This document shows, one piece after another, positions 55,301-64,000 of a stretch of 64,000 nt of DNA. The notes under the pieces were generated by a model, which was not told where the DNA came from, ran no database searches, and worked only from the letters and a program-made list of their open reading frames with translations. Position 1 is the stretch's first letter, and each line of letters opens with the position of its first letter. This stretch comes from an uncultured Roseburia sp. (GTDB lineage: Bacteria; Bacillota; Clostridia; Lachnospirales; Lachnospiraceae): the NCBI GenBank assembly GCA_947647505.1, contig CANSKO010000004.1, positions 1-64,000 on the forward strand, written 5' to 3'. A program made the translations under genes and the position numbers.

Positions 55301-56794
55301 ATGTTAGAGAAGCTTTTTCGGCAGATAATGCAGCGGGAAAATACGCGGGAGGCGATCAGCCAGTTTCGTGCAGAGATCAAAGAAGAGGGGGCGTTTTTGC
55401 AGGCGAAGGCGCTTGTGGGAGACGGCGAACAGCTACGGAAGCTTTTGGATGCGGAGGATGCCAAAGTGCGCAAGAATGCGGCTGCTCTGATTGGAGATCT
55501 GAAGCTTAAGGAGGCGGCGGAGGTTTTATATGCAGCGTATCAGAAAGAAGAGAAGCTTTTTGTGCGCCCTGCGCTCTTGCGCGCGCTGGCACAGACGAAT
55601 CCTGGTCCTTATTTAAAGGAGCTGCATGCACAGCATGCGCTGCTATGCAGTCGGACGCAGAAAGAAGAAGAAAAAAAGCATATTCGGGAAGAGCTGCATG
55701 CACTGGAGCGTCTGCTTCGGCAGGAGGAAGCGGCGGAACGTCATATATTTACCGGATGGGAGAAAAAGCATCTGATTTTTCTGACGACATACCCGGGATG
55801 CGCGAAGCTTACGGCGGAGCAGTTTTCGGCCTATCGCAAGGGAATTACGCCATATGGCGTGCAGGCGGTTGTAGATCATCTGCGTGACATAATAAGCATT
55901 CGTACGTTTCGCGAGCTGCTTTTTCCGATTGCCCTCGGGTGCAGGATGACGTTAGAAGACGGGCCAAAGGCGCTTGGAGCATCGCTTGCGAAGGCGAAGC
56001 TTCTGCCGTTGCTTCAGCAGAACCATGCAAAGCAGGCGCCCTATCGATTTCGGTTTGAAATGCGCTGCGGCCTTTCGCTGGAGGAGCGAAGCCGCTATGT
56101 AAAGCGCGCTGCTGCCGCGGCGGAGGAAGCAAGCGGACGGCAGCTTGTGAATGCGCCGGAGGATTATGAATTTGAAGTTCGCCTTGTATTGAGCCGGGAA
56201 GGATATATACAGACCTTTTTGAAAATGATGACGATTCCGATGGAGCGTTTTTCTTATCGGAAGGAGAGCGTTTCCAGCTCCATGCATCCTTCGCTTGCGG
56301 CAACGCTTGTGCGCCTTGCGAAGCCGTATCTGAAAAAGCGGGCGCGTGTTTTAGATCCCTGCTGCGGCGTGGGTACGCTTTTGATCGAGCGCGAAATGCT
56401 TCTTCCGACAAAAGAGATGTATGGCGTCGATCTGTTTGGAGAGGCTATTGCAAAAGCGCGCGTGCATATGGAGGAAGCGGGGCTTGACGCGTATTTGATT
56501 CAGAAGGATTTTCTGGAATTTATGCATGCGGGAGCGTTTGACGAGATAATTGCCGATCTGCCGGTGCGCGGAAAACGCACGAAGGAAGAGCAGGACGCGT
56601 TTTACCGGAGCTTTTTTGACCAGGCGGAAGCGCTGTTGGCGCCGGATGGGGTTTTGCTGCTTTATTCCAATGAAAACGGGTTTGTCAGAAAACAGCTTCG
56701 TCTGCATCCGGCGTTTCGTCTGTATCAGGAATATCCGATGCAGGAGAAGGGGAAGTTTTCGTTTTATATCATCGGAATGGGGATGTCGTCATGA
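55301..56794 (+). CDS. HEAT-repeat and RNA-methyltransferase-like protein
   Basis: 497 residues. The first 150 form alpha-helical HEAT-like repeats (DAKVRKNAAALIGDLK). A middle part (about 180-330) resembles the THUMP-associated region of RNA methylases. The class I methyltransferase domain has motif I DPCCGVGTLLIE (about 350) and motif IV ADLPVRG (about 417), where RNA N2-guanine or N6-adenine enzymes normally have DPPY/DLPFG. The family is probably UPF0020/TrmN-like, acting on tRNA or rRNA, but the altered motif IV leaves activity open. The stop overlaps the next start by 4 bases (ATGA). Confidence 0.75.
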   Translation: MLEKLFRQIMQRENTREAISQFRAEIKEEGAFLQAKALVGDGEQLRKLLDAEDAKVRKNAAALIGDLKLKEAAEVLYAAYQKEEKLFVRPALLRALAQTNPGPYLKELHAQHALLCSRTQKEEEKKHIREELHALERLLRQEEAAERHIFTGWEKKHLIFLTTYPGCAKLTAEQFSAYRKGITPYGVQAVVDHLRDIISIRTFRELLFPIALGCRMTLEDGPKALGASLAKAKLLPLLQQNHAKQAPYRFRFEMRCGLSLEERSRYVKRAAAAAEEASGRQLVNAPEDYEFEVRLVLSREGYIQTFLKMMTIPMERFSYRKESVSSSMHPSLAATLVRLAKPYLKKRARVLDPCCGVGTLLIEREMLLPTKEMYGVDLFGEAIAKARVHMEEAGLDAYLIQKDFLEFMHAGAFDEIIADLPVRGKRTKEEQDAFYRSFFDQAEALLAPDGVLLLYSNENGFVRKQLRLHPAFRLYQEYPMQEKGKFSFYIIGMGMSS

Positions 56795-59454
56795 AACATG
56801 TTATAGTTGGCCTTCTGGCCCATGTGGACGCCGGCAAAACGACGCTTTCCGAGGGGCTTTTGTATGCTTCTGGCATGATCCGCCGGATGGGACGGGTGGA
56901 CAGGCAGGACGCTTATCTGGATACGGATGCGATGGAGCGGGAACGGGGTATTACGATTTTTTCCAAACAGGCGAGGATTACGTGCGGCGACTGTCAGATT
57001 ACGCTTGTAGATACGCCCGGCCATGTGGATTTTTCTGCGGAAATGGAGCGTACGCTTCCGGTTCTGGATTACGCTATTCTTGTGATCAGCGGCTTGGATG
57101 GCGTGCAGGGGCATACGGAGACGCTTTGGCGTCTGTTGGAGGAATATCGGATTCCCGTCTTTTTATTTGTCAATAAAATGGATCAGTCCGGGAAAGACAG
57201 ACGGGAAATTCTTCTGGAACTGAAGCGGCGTCTTTCGGATGCATGCATTGCGTTGGAAGAGGAGGAAAGCTTTCAGGAAGAAGCGGCGCTTTGTGGGGAA
57301 GAGGCCATGCAGACGTATCTGGATACGGGAAAAGTGGACGATGGGATGATCTGCCGCATGATAGCGGAGCGCGCTCTGTTTCCGTGCTGTTTTGGCTCGG
57401 CGTTGAAAAACGCCGGCGTAGAAGCGTTTTTGCAGGGGATTTGCCGTTTTACGCTGCAAAAGGAGTATCCGGAGGAATTTGGAGCAAGGGTGTTTAAAAT
57501 CACACGGGATGAAGCGGGGCAGCGGCTGACGTGGATGAAGCTTACGGGAGGCTCTTTAAACGTGCGTGCGCCGCTGCGTGGCGCAAATGGGGAATGGGAA
57601 GAAAAAGTCAGTCAGATTCGCATCTATTCCGGAGCGAAATACGAGACGGTTTCCCATGCGTACGCAGGAGAAATCTGTGCGGTGACGGGGCTTTCCAAAA
57701 CGTATGCAGGCGAGGGGCTTGGCGCGCAGCCTTCTTCTTTTCCGCCCCTGCTGGATGCGGCGCTGGCATATCGCATACAGCTTCCGTCTGGCTGCGATCC
57801 CATTCAGGCGCTGCCCAAATTCAGGCAGCTGGAGGAAGAAGACCCTCTTTTGCATATCGTATGGAATGAGACGCATCGGGAAATCATCGTTCAGGTTATG
57901 GGCGAAGTGCAAATGGAGGTTTTGAAACGGCAGGCGGCAGATCGCTTTGGCCTTTCCATTGCGTTTGACGCCGGGCATATTTTGTATAAAGAGACAATTG
58001 TAAATACGGTGGAAGGCGTCGGGCATTTTGAACCGCTGCGCCATTATGCGGAGGTGCATCTTCTGCTGGCGCCGGGAGCGCGTGGAAGCGGGCTGATCTG
58101 TAAGACGGATTGCAGCGAAGATCTTCTGGACCGGAACTGGCAGCGTCTGATTTTAACGCATCTGAGAGAAAAAGAGCATCGTGGCGTACTGACGGGATCG
58201 GCCATTACAGACATGAGCATTACCGTGGTATCCGGCAGGGCGCATCCGAAGCATACGGAAGGCGGCGACTTTCGGCAGGCGGCGTATCGGGCCGTACGGC
58301 AGGGACTGCGCCAGGCGGAGTCGGCGCTTTTGGAACCGTATTATGCATATCGTCTGGATGTGCCGGAGACATGCGTAGGGCGTGCAATGACGGATATCGA
58401 ACGGTGCGGCGGCACGATGGAGGGGCCAGAGATCACAGACGGACGGGCAATGCTGAGCGGAAAGGCGCCGGTCTGCGCGCTTCGGGAATATGCGAAGGAA
58501 GTGGCCGCGTATACGAAAGGGAGCGGCAGATTGTCACTGAGCTATGGCGGTTATGAGATCTGCCGCAATGCAGATGAGGTAATTGCGCAGATTGGATATG
58601 ATGTGGACGCGGATGTGCAAAATACGGCGGATTCTGTGTTTTGCAGTCATGGCGCGGGCCGTATCGTGGCATGGGATCGCGTGCCGGAAGAGATGCATCT
58701 GGAAAGCGCGCTCTCCCAAAAAGCGGGCGCACAGGAAGCGGATGCATCGGTTCGGGCGCAGCATGCTGCGGAAGAAGAATGGATCGATGTGGAAGAAGTG
58801 GATGCCATTCTAAAGCGTGCGTATGGGGCGAACATGCGGGAAGCGTCGGCAGACAGGAGGCGATATAAAACGGCCGGAAGAATCGCCGCTTCACAGGCAG
58901 AGCGGCGCAGAGCGCCAAAAGAAGATGCAAGAGAAGCATATCTTCTGGTAGATGGGTATAATATCCTATATGCATGGAAAGAATTGCGGGAGCTGTTGGA
59001 TGAGAGCATGGACGGGGCGAGAGGGCGTCTGCTGGATCTTTTGTGTGACTATCAGGGCATGAAAGGCTGTCAGGTGATCGTCGTGTTCGATGCGTATCGG
59101 GTGGCCGGGCATACAACGGAATTTTTTGACTATCACAATATTCATGTGGTCTATACAAAAGAAGCGGAAACGGCGGACGCCTATATTGAGAAATTTGCGC
59201 ATGCGCATGGGAAGAAATACCGTATCACCGTGGCGACTTCCGATGGTCTGGAACAGATCATTATACGCGGCGCAGGATGCCTTTTGATTTCCGCAACGGA
59301 ATTGCAGGAAGAGTTTTTGCTGCTGAAACGCAGCATGGAAGAAGAACATGGGCAAAAACAGGAGAATAGCCGAAGCTATTTCTTTGACGGCATGTCAAAA
59401 GAAGTCAGACAGCAGATAAAAGAAACATTTACAGAAAGGAAGGAAGCAGAATGA
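56791..59454 (+). CDS. TetM/EF-G-like GTPase fused to YacP/Rae1-like NYN nuclease
   Basis: 887 residues. Residues 1-630 follow ribosomal protection proteins (TetM type): G1 AHVDAGKTT, ERGITI, G3 DTPGH (about 73), G4 NKMD (128), domains II-III, a domain IV loop (ITDMSITVVSGRAHP), and domain V (LLEPYYAYRLDVPE). TetM itself is about 640 residues. A 90-residue acidic linker leads to a NYN/PIN domain at about 715-865 (LLVDGYNILYAW, VVFDAY, AYIEKFAHAHG, VATSDGLEQ), matching YacP, known in B. subtilis as the ribosome A-site mRNA endonuclease Rae1. The acidic residues expected for PIN-type metal binding are present. It probably docks at the A site and cuts mRNA or releases stalled ribosomes; tetracycline resistance is not implied. 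Confidence 0.85.
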   Translation: MKHVIVGLLAHVDAGKTTLSEGLLYASGMIRRMGRVDRQDAYLDTDAMERERGITIFSKQARITCGDCQITLVDTPGHVDFSAEMERTLPVLDYAILVISGLDGVQGHTETLWRLLEEYRIPVFLFVNKMDQSGKDRREILLELKRRLSDACIALEEEESFQEEAALCGEEAMQTYLDTGKVDDGMICRMIAERALFPCCFGSALKNAGVEAFLQGICRFTLQKEYPEEFGARVFKITRDEAGQRLTWMKLTGGSLNVRAPLRGANGEWEEKVSQIRIYSGAKYETVSHAYAGEICAVTGLSKTYAGEGLGAQPSSFPPLLDAALAYRIQLPSGCDPIQALPKFRQLEEEDPLLHIVWNETHREIIVQVMGEVQMEVLKRQAADRFGLSIAFDAGHILYKETIVNTVEGVGHFEPLRHYAEVHLLLAPGARGSGLICKTDCSEDLLDRNWQRLILTHLREKEHRGVLTGSAITDMSITVVSGRAHPKHTEGGDFRQAAYRAVRQGLRQAESALLEPYYAYRLDVPETCVGRAMTDIERCGGTMEGPEITDGRAMLSGKAPVCALREYAKEVAAYTKGSGRLSLSYGGYEICRNADEVIAQIGYDVDADVQNTADSVFCSHGAGRIVAWDRVPEEMHLESALSQKAGAQEADASVRAQHAAEEEWIDVEEVDAILKRAYGANMREASADRRRYKTAGRIAASQAERRRAPKEDAREAYLLVDGYNILYAWKELRELLDESMDGARGRLLDLLCDYQGMKGCQVIVVFDAYRVAGHTTEFFDYHNIHVVYTKEAETADAYIEKFAHAHGKKYRITVATSDGLEQIIIRGAGCLLISATELQEEFLLLKRSMEEEHGQKQENSRSYFFDGMSKEVRQQIKETFTERKEAE

Positions 59455-61094
59455 AAGGAACGATGAAAAAAGCGACGATTCTTGTACTCGCATTGCTGGC
59501 GACCGGGATTTATTATTATGTTACAATTCCTGCGGTGAATATCCATTCCGTCGGTTTCTGGCAATGCCTTCTCGTATTGATTGCGGCGCTCACGGGCGTT
59601 TACGTTCTGGTAAAATCCAGAAAAGCGTTTCAGGAGAAGGGGAAAAATTTTGGAATTCGGGATCTGATTGGGAGCCTTAAGGTGGCGAAGGCGGGAATTT
59701 TGCTGTTTTTGATTACAGCGGCGGTTTTTCTGATCGGAGCCGTTTTATCTTCGCCCGTTGTCAACGCTTCGAAGTATCAGAAGCTGCTTACGGTAGAAAA
59801 CAGTGATTTTTCAAAAGACATCAAAGAAGTCAGCTACCATGCGATTCCGCTTTTGGATAAAAATTCGGCGGAGCTTTTGGGCAACCGGAAAATGGGCAGC
59901 ATGGTGGATATGGTGTCGCAGTTTGAGGTAAGCAGCGAATATACGCAGATCAATTATCAGGATACGCCGGTACGCGTTGCGCCGCTTGTATATGCAAGCC
60001 CGATCAAATGGCTGATGAACCAAAGCAGCGGCATTCCGGCTTATATCCGCATTGATATGGCGACGCAGAATACGGAGTGTGTAAAATTAAGCGCCGGCAT
60101 CCGCTATTCGGAATCGGAATTGTTTAACCGGAATATCTACAGGCATTTGCGGTTTCGGTATCCGACGTATATTTTTGACGATCAGATTTTCTTTGAAATT
60201 GACGATGAGGGGACGCCCTACTGGGTCTGCCCTGTTAAGAAATTCAATATCGGGCTATTTGGCGGACAGACGATCGGACAGGTCATTTTGTGCAACGCAA
60301 TCACAGGAGACTGCGAGGAATATGACGTGTCGGACGTGCCAAACTGGGTGGATAAAGTATATTCGGCAGAGCTTTTAACAAGGCTTTACAATTATTACGG
60401 CACATTAAAGCATGGCTATTTCAACAGCATTCTGGGACAGAAGGATTGCCTGCAGGCGACGAACGGCTACAACTATATTGCGTTGGAGGACGACGTGTGG
60501 GTTTATACCGGCATTACGTCGGTCAGCGGCGATCAGTCGAACGTGGGATTTGTACTGATGAACCAGCGCACCATGGAGACAAAATTCTATACGGTGGAAG
60601 GGGCGATCGAAGATTCGGCCATGTCTTCCGCAGAGGGACAGGTGCAGAATCTTGGATACCGCGCAAGCTTTCCGCTGCTTTTAAACATTTCCGGAGAGCC
60701 GACGTATTTTATGGCGTTAAAAGACGGCGCGGGTCTGGTGAAGAAATATGCGATGGTCAACGTGCAGAAATATCAATGGGTAGCCATCGGCGATACGGTG
60801 CAGGAATGTGAAAAATCGTACGTGAAGCTTTTGACGACAAACGGCATTACAAAGAGCGGCGCCAGCGGGGTATTTGAAACGGCCAGCGGAAAAATCGCTT
60901 CGATCGCGCCGGTTGTCGTGGAGGGGAATACGCATTATTATATCTGTCTGGAAAATTCGGACGAAATTTTTGACGTCAACGTAGCTGATGTGACGCTTGT
61001 TTCCATTGTAAAATATGCCGTTGGCGATTCTGTTACGCTGGAATACGAGATGGCGGAAAACGGCATTTGTACGGTAATGTCCTTAGAGCCGTAA
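59451..61094 (+). CDS. membrane protein with large external domain, unknown
   Basis: 547 residues. The start overlaps the previous stop (ATGA), so it is coupled to the GTPase-NYN gene. Three hydrophobic helices within the first 105 residues (AKAGILLFLITAAVFLIGAV is the third), then an external domain of about 430 residues with repeated beta strands and many Tyr, Asn and Gly residues (YNYIALEDDVWVYTG, YAMVNVQKYQWVAIG). No catalytic motif is known to me. It also recurs as a hypothetical in related genomes by layout. Why it is coupled to a ribosome-acting factor is unclear. Confidence 0.7.
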   Translation: MKGTMKKATILVLALLATGIYYYVTIPAVNIHSVGFWQCLLVLIAALTGVYVLVKSRKAFQEKGKNFGIRDLIGSLKVAKAGILLFLITAAVFLIGAVLSSPVVNASKYQKLLTVENSDFSKDIKEVSYHAIPLLDKNSAELLGNRKMGSMVDMVSQFEVSSEYTQINYQDTPVRVAPLVYASPIKWLMNQSSGIPAYIRIDMATQNTECVKLSAGIRYSESELFNRNIYRHLRFRYPTYIFDDQIFFEIDDEGTPYWVCPVKKFNIGLFGGQTIGQVILCNAITGDCEEYDVSDVPNWVDKVYSAELLTRLYNYYGTLKHGYFNSILGQKDCLQATNGYNYIALEDDVWVYTGITSVSGDQSNVGFVLMNQRTMETKFYTVEGAIEDSAMSSAEGQVQNLGYRASFPLLLNISGEPTYFMALKDGAGLVKKYAMVNVQKYQWVAIGDTVQECEKSYVKLLTTNGITKSGASGVFETASGKIASIAPVVVEGNTHYYICLENSDEIFDVNVADVTLVSIVKYAVGDSVTLEYEMAENGICTVMSLEP

Positions 61095-61118
61095 GCCGGT
61101 CCGTTTCATCCTGCATAA

Positions 61119-62534
<1,416 letters not shown>

Positions 62535-62537
62535 CAG

Positions 62538-62566
62538 TTGAAAAAAACAGGATACTGTGCTATACT
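62538..62566 (+). promoter_or_regulatory. promoter of secG
   Basis: TTGAAA (62538-62543), a 17-base spacer ending in TGC and TATACT (62561-62566), about 50 bases before secG. Confidence 0.7.
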
Positions 62567-62616
62567 GTCATAAGTTATGAGATCGATGTACAAACAGAGT
62601 GCAGGAGGTAATACCG

Positions 62617-62856
62617 GTGGCAGTAGCAAAGACAATTTTAACAGTCGTATTTATTTTCATATGTCTGGCGTTGACAGTGATTATTTTGATGCAGGAAGGC
62701 AAATCGGCGGGACTTGGCGCGATTGCAGGCGCAGCGGATACGTATTGGGGCAAGAATAAGGGTCGTTCGATGGAGGGCATCCTTGTAAAGATAACGAAAG
62801 CATGTGTGCTTCTTTTTATGGTAATTGCCGCAGTATTGAATATCGGAAGCTTTTAA
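62617..62856 (+). CDS. secG: preprotein translocase subunit SecG
   Basis: 79 residues from GTG 62617, 8 bases after AGGAGG. Two membrane helices (ILTVVFIFICLALTVIILMQ and CVLLFMVIAAVLNI) joined by EGKSAGLGAIAGAADTYWG. It helps SecYE export. Precedes rnr as in many Firmicutes, but a terminator lies between. Confidence 0.94.
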   Translation: MAVAKTILTVVFIFICLALTVIILMQEGKSAGLGAIAGAADTYWGKNKGRSMEGILVKITKACVLLFMVIAAVLNIGSF

Positions 62857-62860
62857 ACGG

Positions 62861-62887
62861 AGTGTGCGCCACGGCGCACACTTTTTT
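62861..62887 (+). terminator. terminator after secG
   Basis: AGTGTGCGC (62861-62869) pairs with GCGCACACT (62874-62882), then TTTTT. Confidence 0.88.
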
Positions 62888-62983
62888 ATATCATAGGAAA
62901 GCGGATCGCACTGCGGCAAACGGCTTTGGTTTTGCATGTATGCCGGACGATCCTTGTTGTTATAGCAGAGAAAGAAAAGAAAA

Positions 62984-64000
62984 ATGGAAAAAGAACAGTT
63001 TCAGAAGCGTAAAAAAATGATATATGACTTTATCTGCGACGCGTTGTATGTCCCGATGAAAATCAAAGAAATGGCAGTTGTGCTTTCCGTTCCGAGGGAG
63101 CGGCGAAGAGAGCTGGAAGAGGTGTTGGACGCGCTGGTTTCCGAGGGCAAAGTCGAAGTGTCCAAACGAGGCCGATACTCCAAAGCGGAAGGGAAGTTTA
63201 TAACGGGAACGTTTCTTTCGCACAGGAAGGGCTTTGGCTTTGTCGTAGTGGAAGGTGAGGCGGAAGATATTTATATTCCGGCGGATCAGATTCGCGGCGC
63301 ATTTCATAAGGACGTGGTGCAGGTTGCGCTGCATCCTTCTGCGGAAGGAAAGCGCAGAGAAGGGCGCGTCGAAAAAATCATATCGCACGGGCTGACGCAT
63401 GTAATCGGGACGTATGAAAGCAGCGGCACGTTCGGCTTTGTCGTTCCCGACGACGCCAGAATCCTTTCCGATATTTTTGTGCAGAAGGAGCATTCCAAAG
63501 GAGCCGTTGGCGGGCATAAGGTGATAGTGGAAATCCTGGATTACGGATCGAAAAAGAAAAAGCCGGAAGGAAAGATCACAGAAATCTTAGGACATAGCAA
63601 TGATCCCGGCGTAGACATTTTGTCCCTGATCAAAGCGTATGAGATTCCGCTTGAATTTCCGGTTCGCGTGTTGAATCAGGCGGAACGCGTCGCAAAAGAC
63701 GTTTCCGGCGCGGATATGGCGGGGCGCATGGACGTCAGGGACTGGCAGACAGTGACAATAGACGGCGAAGACGCGAAGGATCTGGACGATGCGATTACGC
63801 TGACGAAAGAAGACGGCGTATACTGTCTGGGCGTGCATATTGCGGACGTATCCAATTACGTGCAGGAGCGCAGCGCGCTGGACGTTGAGGCTTTGGAGCG
63901 CGGGACGAGCGTCTATCTGGCGGACCGGGTCATTCCGATGCTGCCGCATGCGCTGTCAAACGGCATATGCTCGCTGAATGAGGGAGAGACGAGGCTTGCG
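62984..64000 (+). CDS. rnr: ribonuclease R, 5' part
   Basis: Continues past the window end. ATG 62984 follows GAAAAGAAAA, without a strong ribosome site. The first 339 residues are visible: an amino-terminal winged-helix (IYDFICDALYVPMKIKEMAV), two cold-shock domains (GKFITGTFLSHRKGFGFVVV, IGTYESSGTFGFVVPDD), and the start of the RNB catalytic domain with its metal ligands (DGEDAKDLDDAITL, HIADVSNYV, RVIPMLPHALSNGICSL). It degrades structured RNA 3' to 5', and in Firmicutes takes part in tmRNA-linked decay. Confidence 0.93.
   Translation, partial: MEKEQFQKRKKMIYDFICDALYVPMKIKEMAVVLSVPRERRRELEEVLDALVSEGKVEVSKRGRYSKAEGKFITGTFLSHRKGFGFVVVEGEAEDIYIPADQIRGAFHKDVVQVALHPSAEGKRREGRVEKIISHGLTHVIGTYESSGTFGFVVPDDARILSDIFVQKEHSKGAVGGHKVIVEILDYGSKKKKPEGKITEILGHSNDPGVDILSLIKAYEIPLEFPVRVLNQAERVAKDVSGADMAGRMDVRDWQTVTIDGEDAKDLDDAITLTKEDGVYCLGVHIADVSNYVQERSALDVEALERGTSVYLADRVIPMLPHALSNGICSLNEGETRLA

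Noticed and set aside
56791-59454. Tetracycline resistance gene
   Set aside because: The GTPase is TetM-like, but it has a nuclease domain, sits in a housekeeping-like operon and lacks the typical mobile context and leader peptide, so a resistance role is not supported.

Overview
The window looks like a chromosome segment of a Gram-positive anaerobe of the Clostridia, most likely Lachnospiraceae. The basis is gene content and order: glgC-glgD, spoVG-pth-mfd-prsA, dnaD-dnaI next to murC, and secG-rnr, plus GGAGG-type ribosome sites and family-typical small proteins (DUF6465, HPr-like, DUF3784, TnpV). No rRNA, tRNA or CRISPR array was recognised. GC content is moderate.

Layout. (1) 1-3740 is a gene graveyard: a dead IS3-family element, the C-terminal end of a tyrosine recombinase, a TnpV remnant, a DUF3784 gene with three one-base losses, an acetyltransferase with stop and deletions, a truncated methyltransferase, a ~165-bp palindromic MITE-like element and a second IS3 transposase remnant. 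(2) 3842-17779 is a signalling block: two REC-HD-GYP proteins, a PAS histidine kinase, CheR, CheB, a CheY-like protein, CheA, CheW, one chemoreceptor with a very small external domain, an Hpt protein and a two-receiver hybrid kinase. (3) 17818-21838 holds a Csp/subtilisin-like protease and a SIR2-TPR protein whose TPR array is made of almost identical 102-bp units. (4) 22197-29298 holds a BlaI/BlaR1-like pair, a large PAS hybrid kinase and a MATE transporter. (5) 29323-33177 holds small and secreted proteins of unknown role, an HPr-like protein and a DUF6465 protein. (6) 33245-38116 (minus strand) is prs, dnaI, dnaD and murC, with two tandem pairs of DnaA boxes between dnaD and murC. (7) 38319-51772 is housekeeping: glycogen synthesis, spoVG, pth, mfd, a PrsA-type foldase lipoprotein, a heterodimeric ABC exporter and murA. 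(8) 52017-55136 encodes a large secreted modular protein. (9) 55301-61094 is a tightly overlapping three-gene operon: a HEAT-repeat methyltransferase, a TetM/EF-G-like GTPase fused to a YacP/Rae1-like NYN endonuclease domain, and a membrane protein. (10) 61176-64000 is eno, secG and the start of rnr, which runs off the end.

The most interesting candidate is the GTPase-NYN fusion at 56791-59454. It joins an A-site-directed ribosome-binding GTPase to a domain whose free homologue (Rae1) is an A-site mRNA endonuclease, and it is translationally coupled to an RNA-methyltransferase-like gene. Next are the SIR2-TPR protein with its expanding repeat array, the DnaA-box clusters beside the replication-restart operon, and the chemosensory block with HD-GYP outputs, one of which has lost its catalytic histidine.
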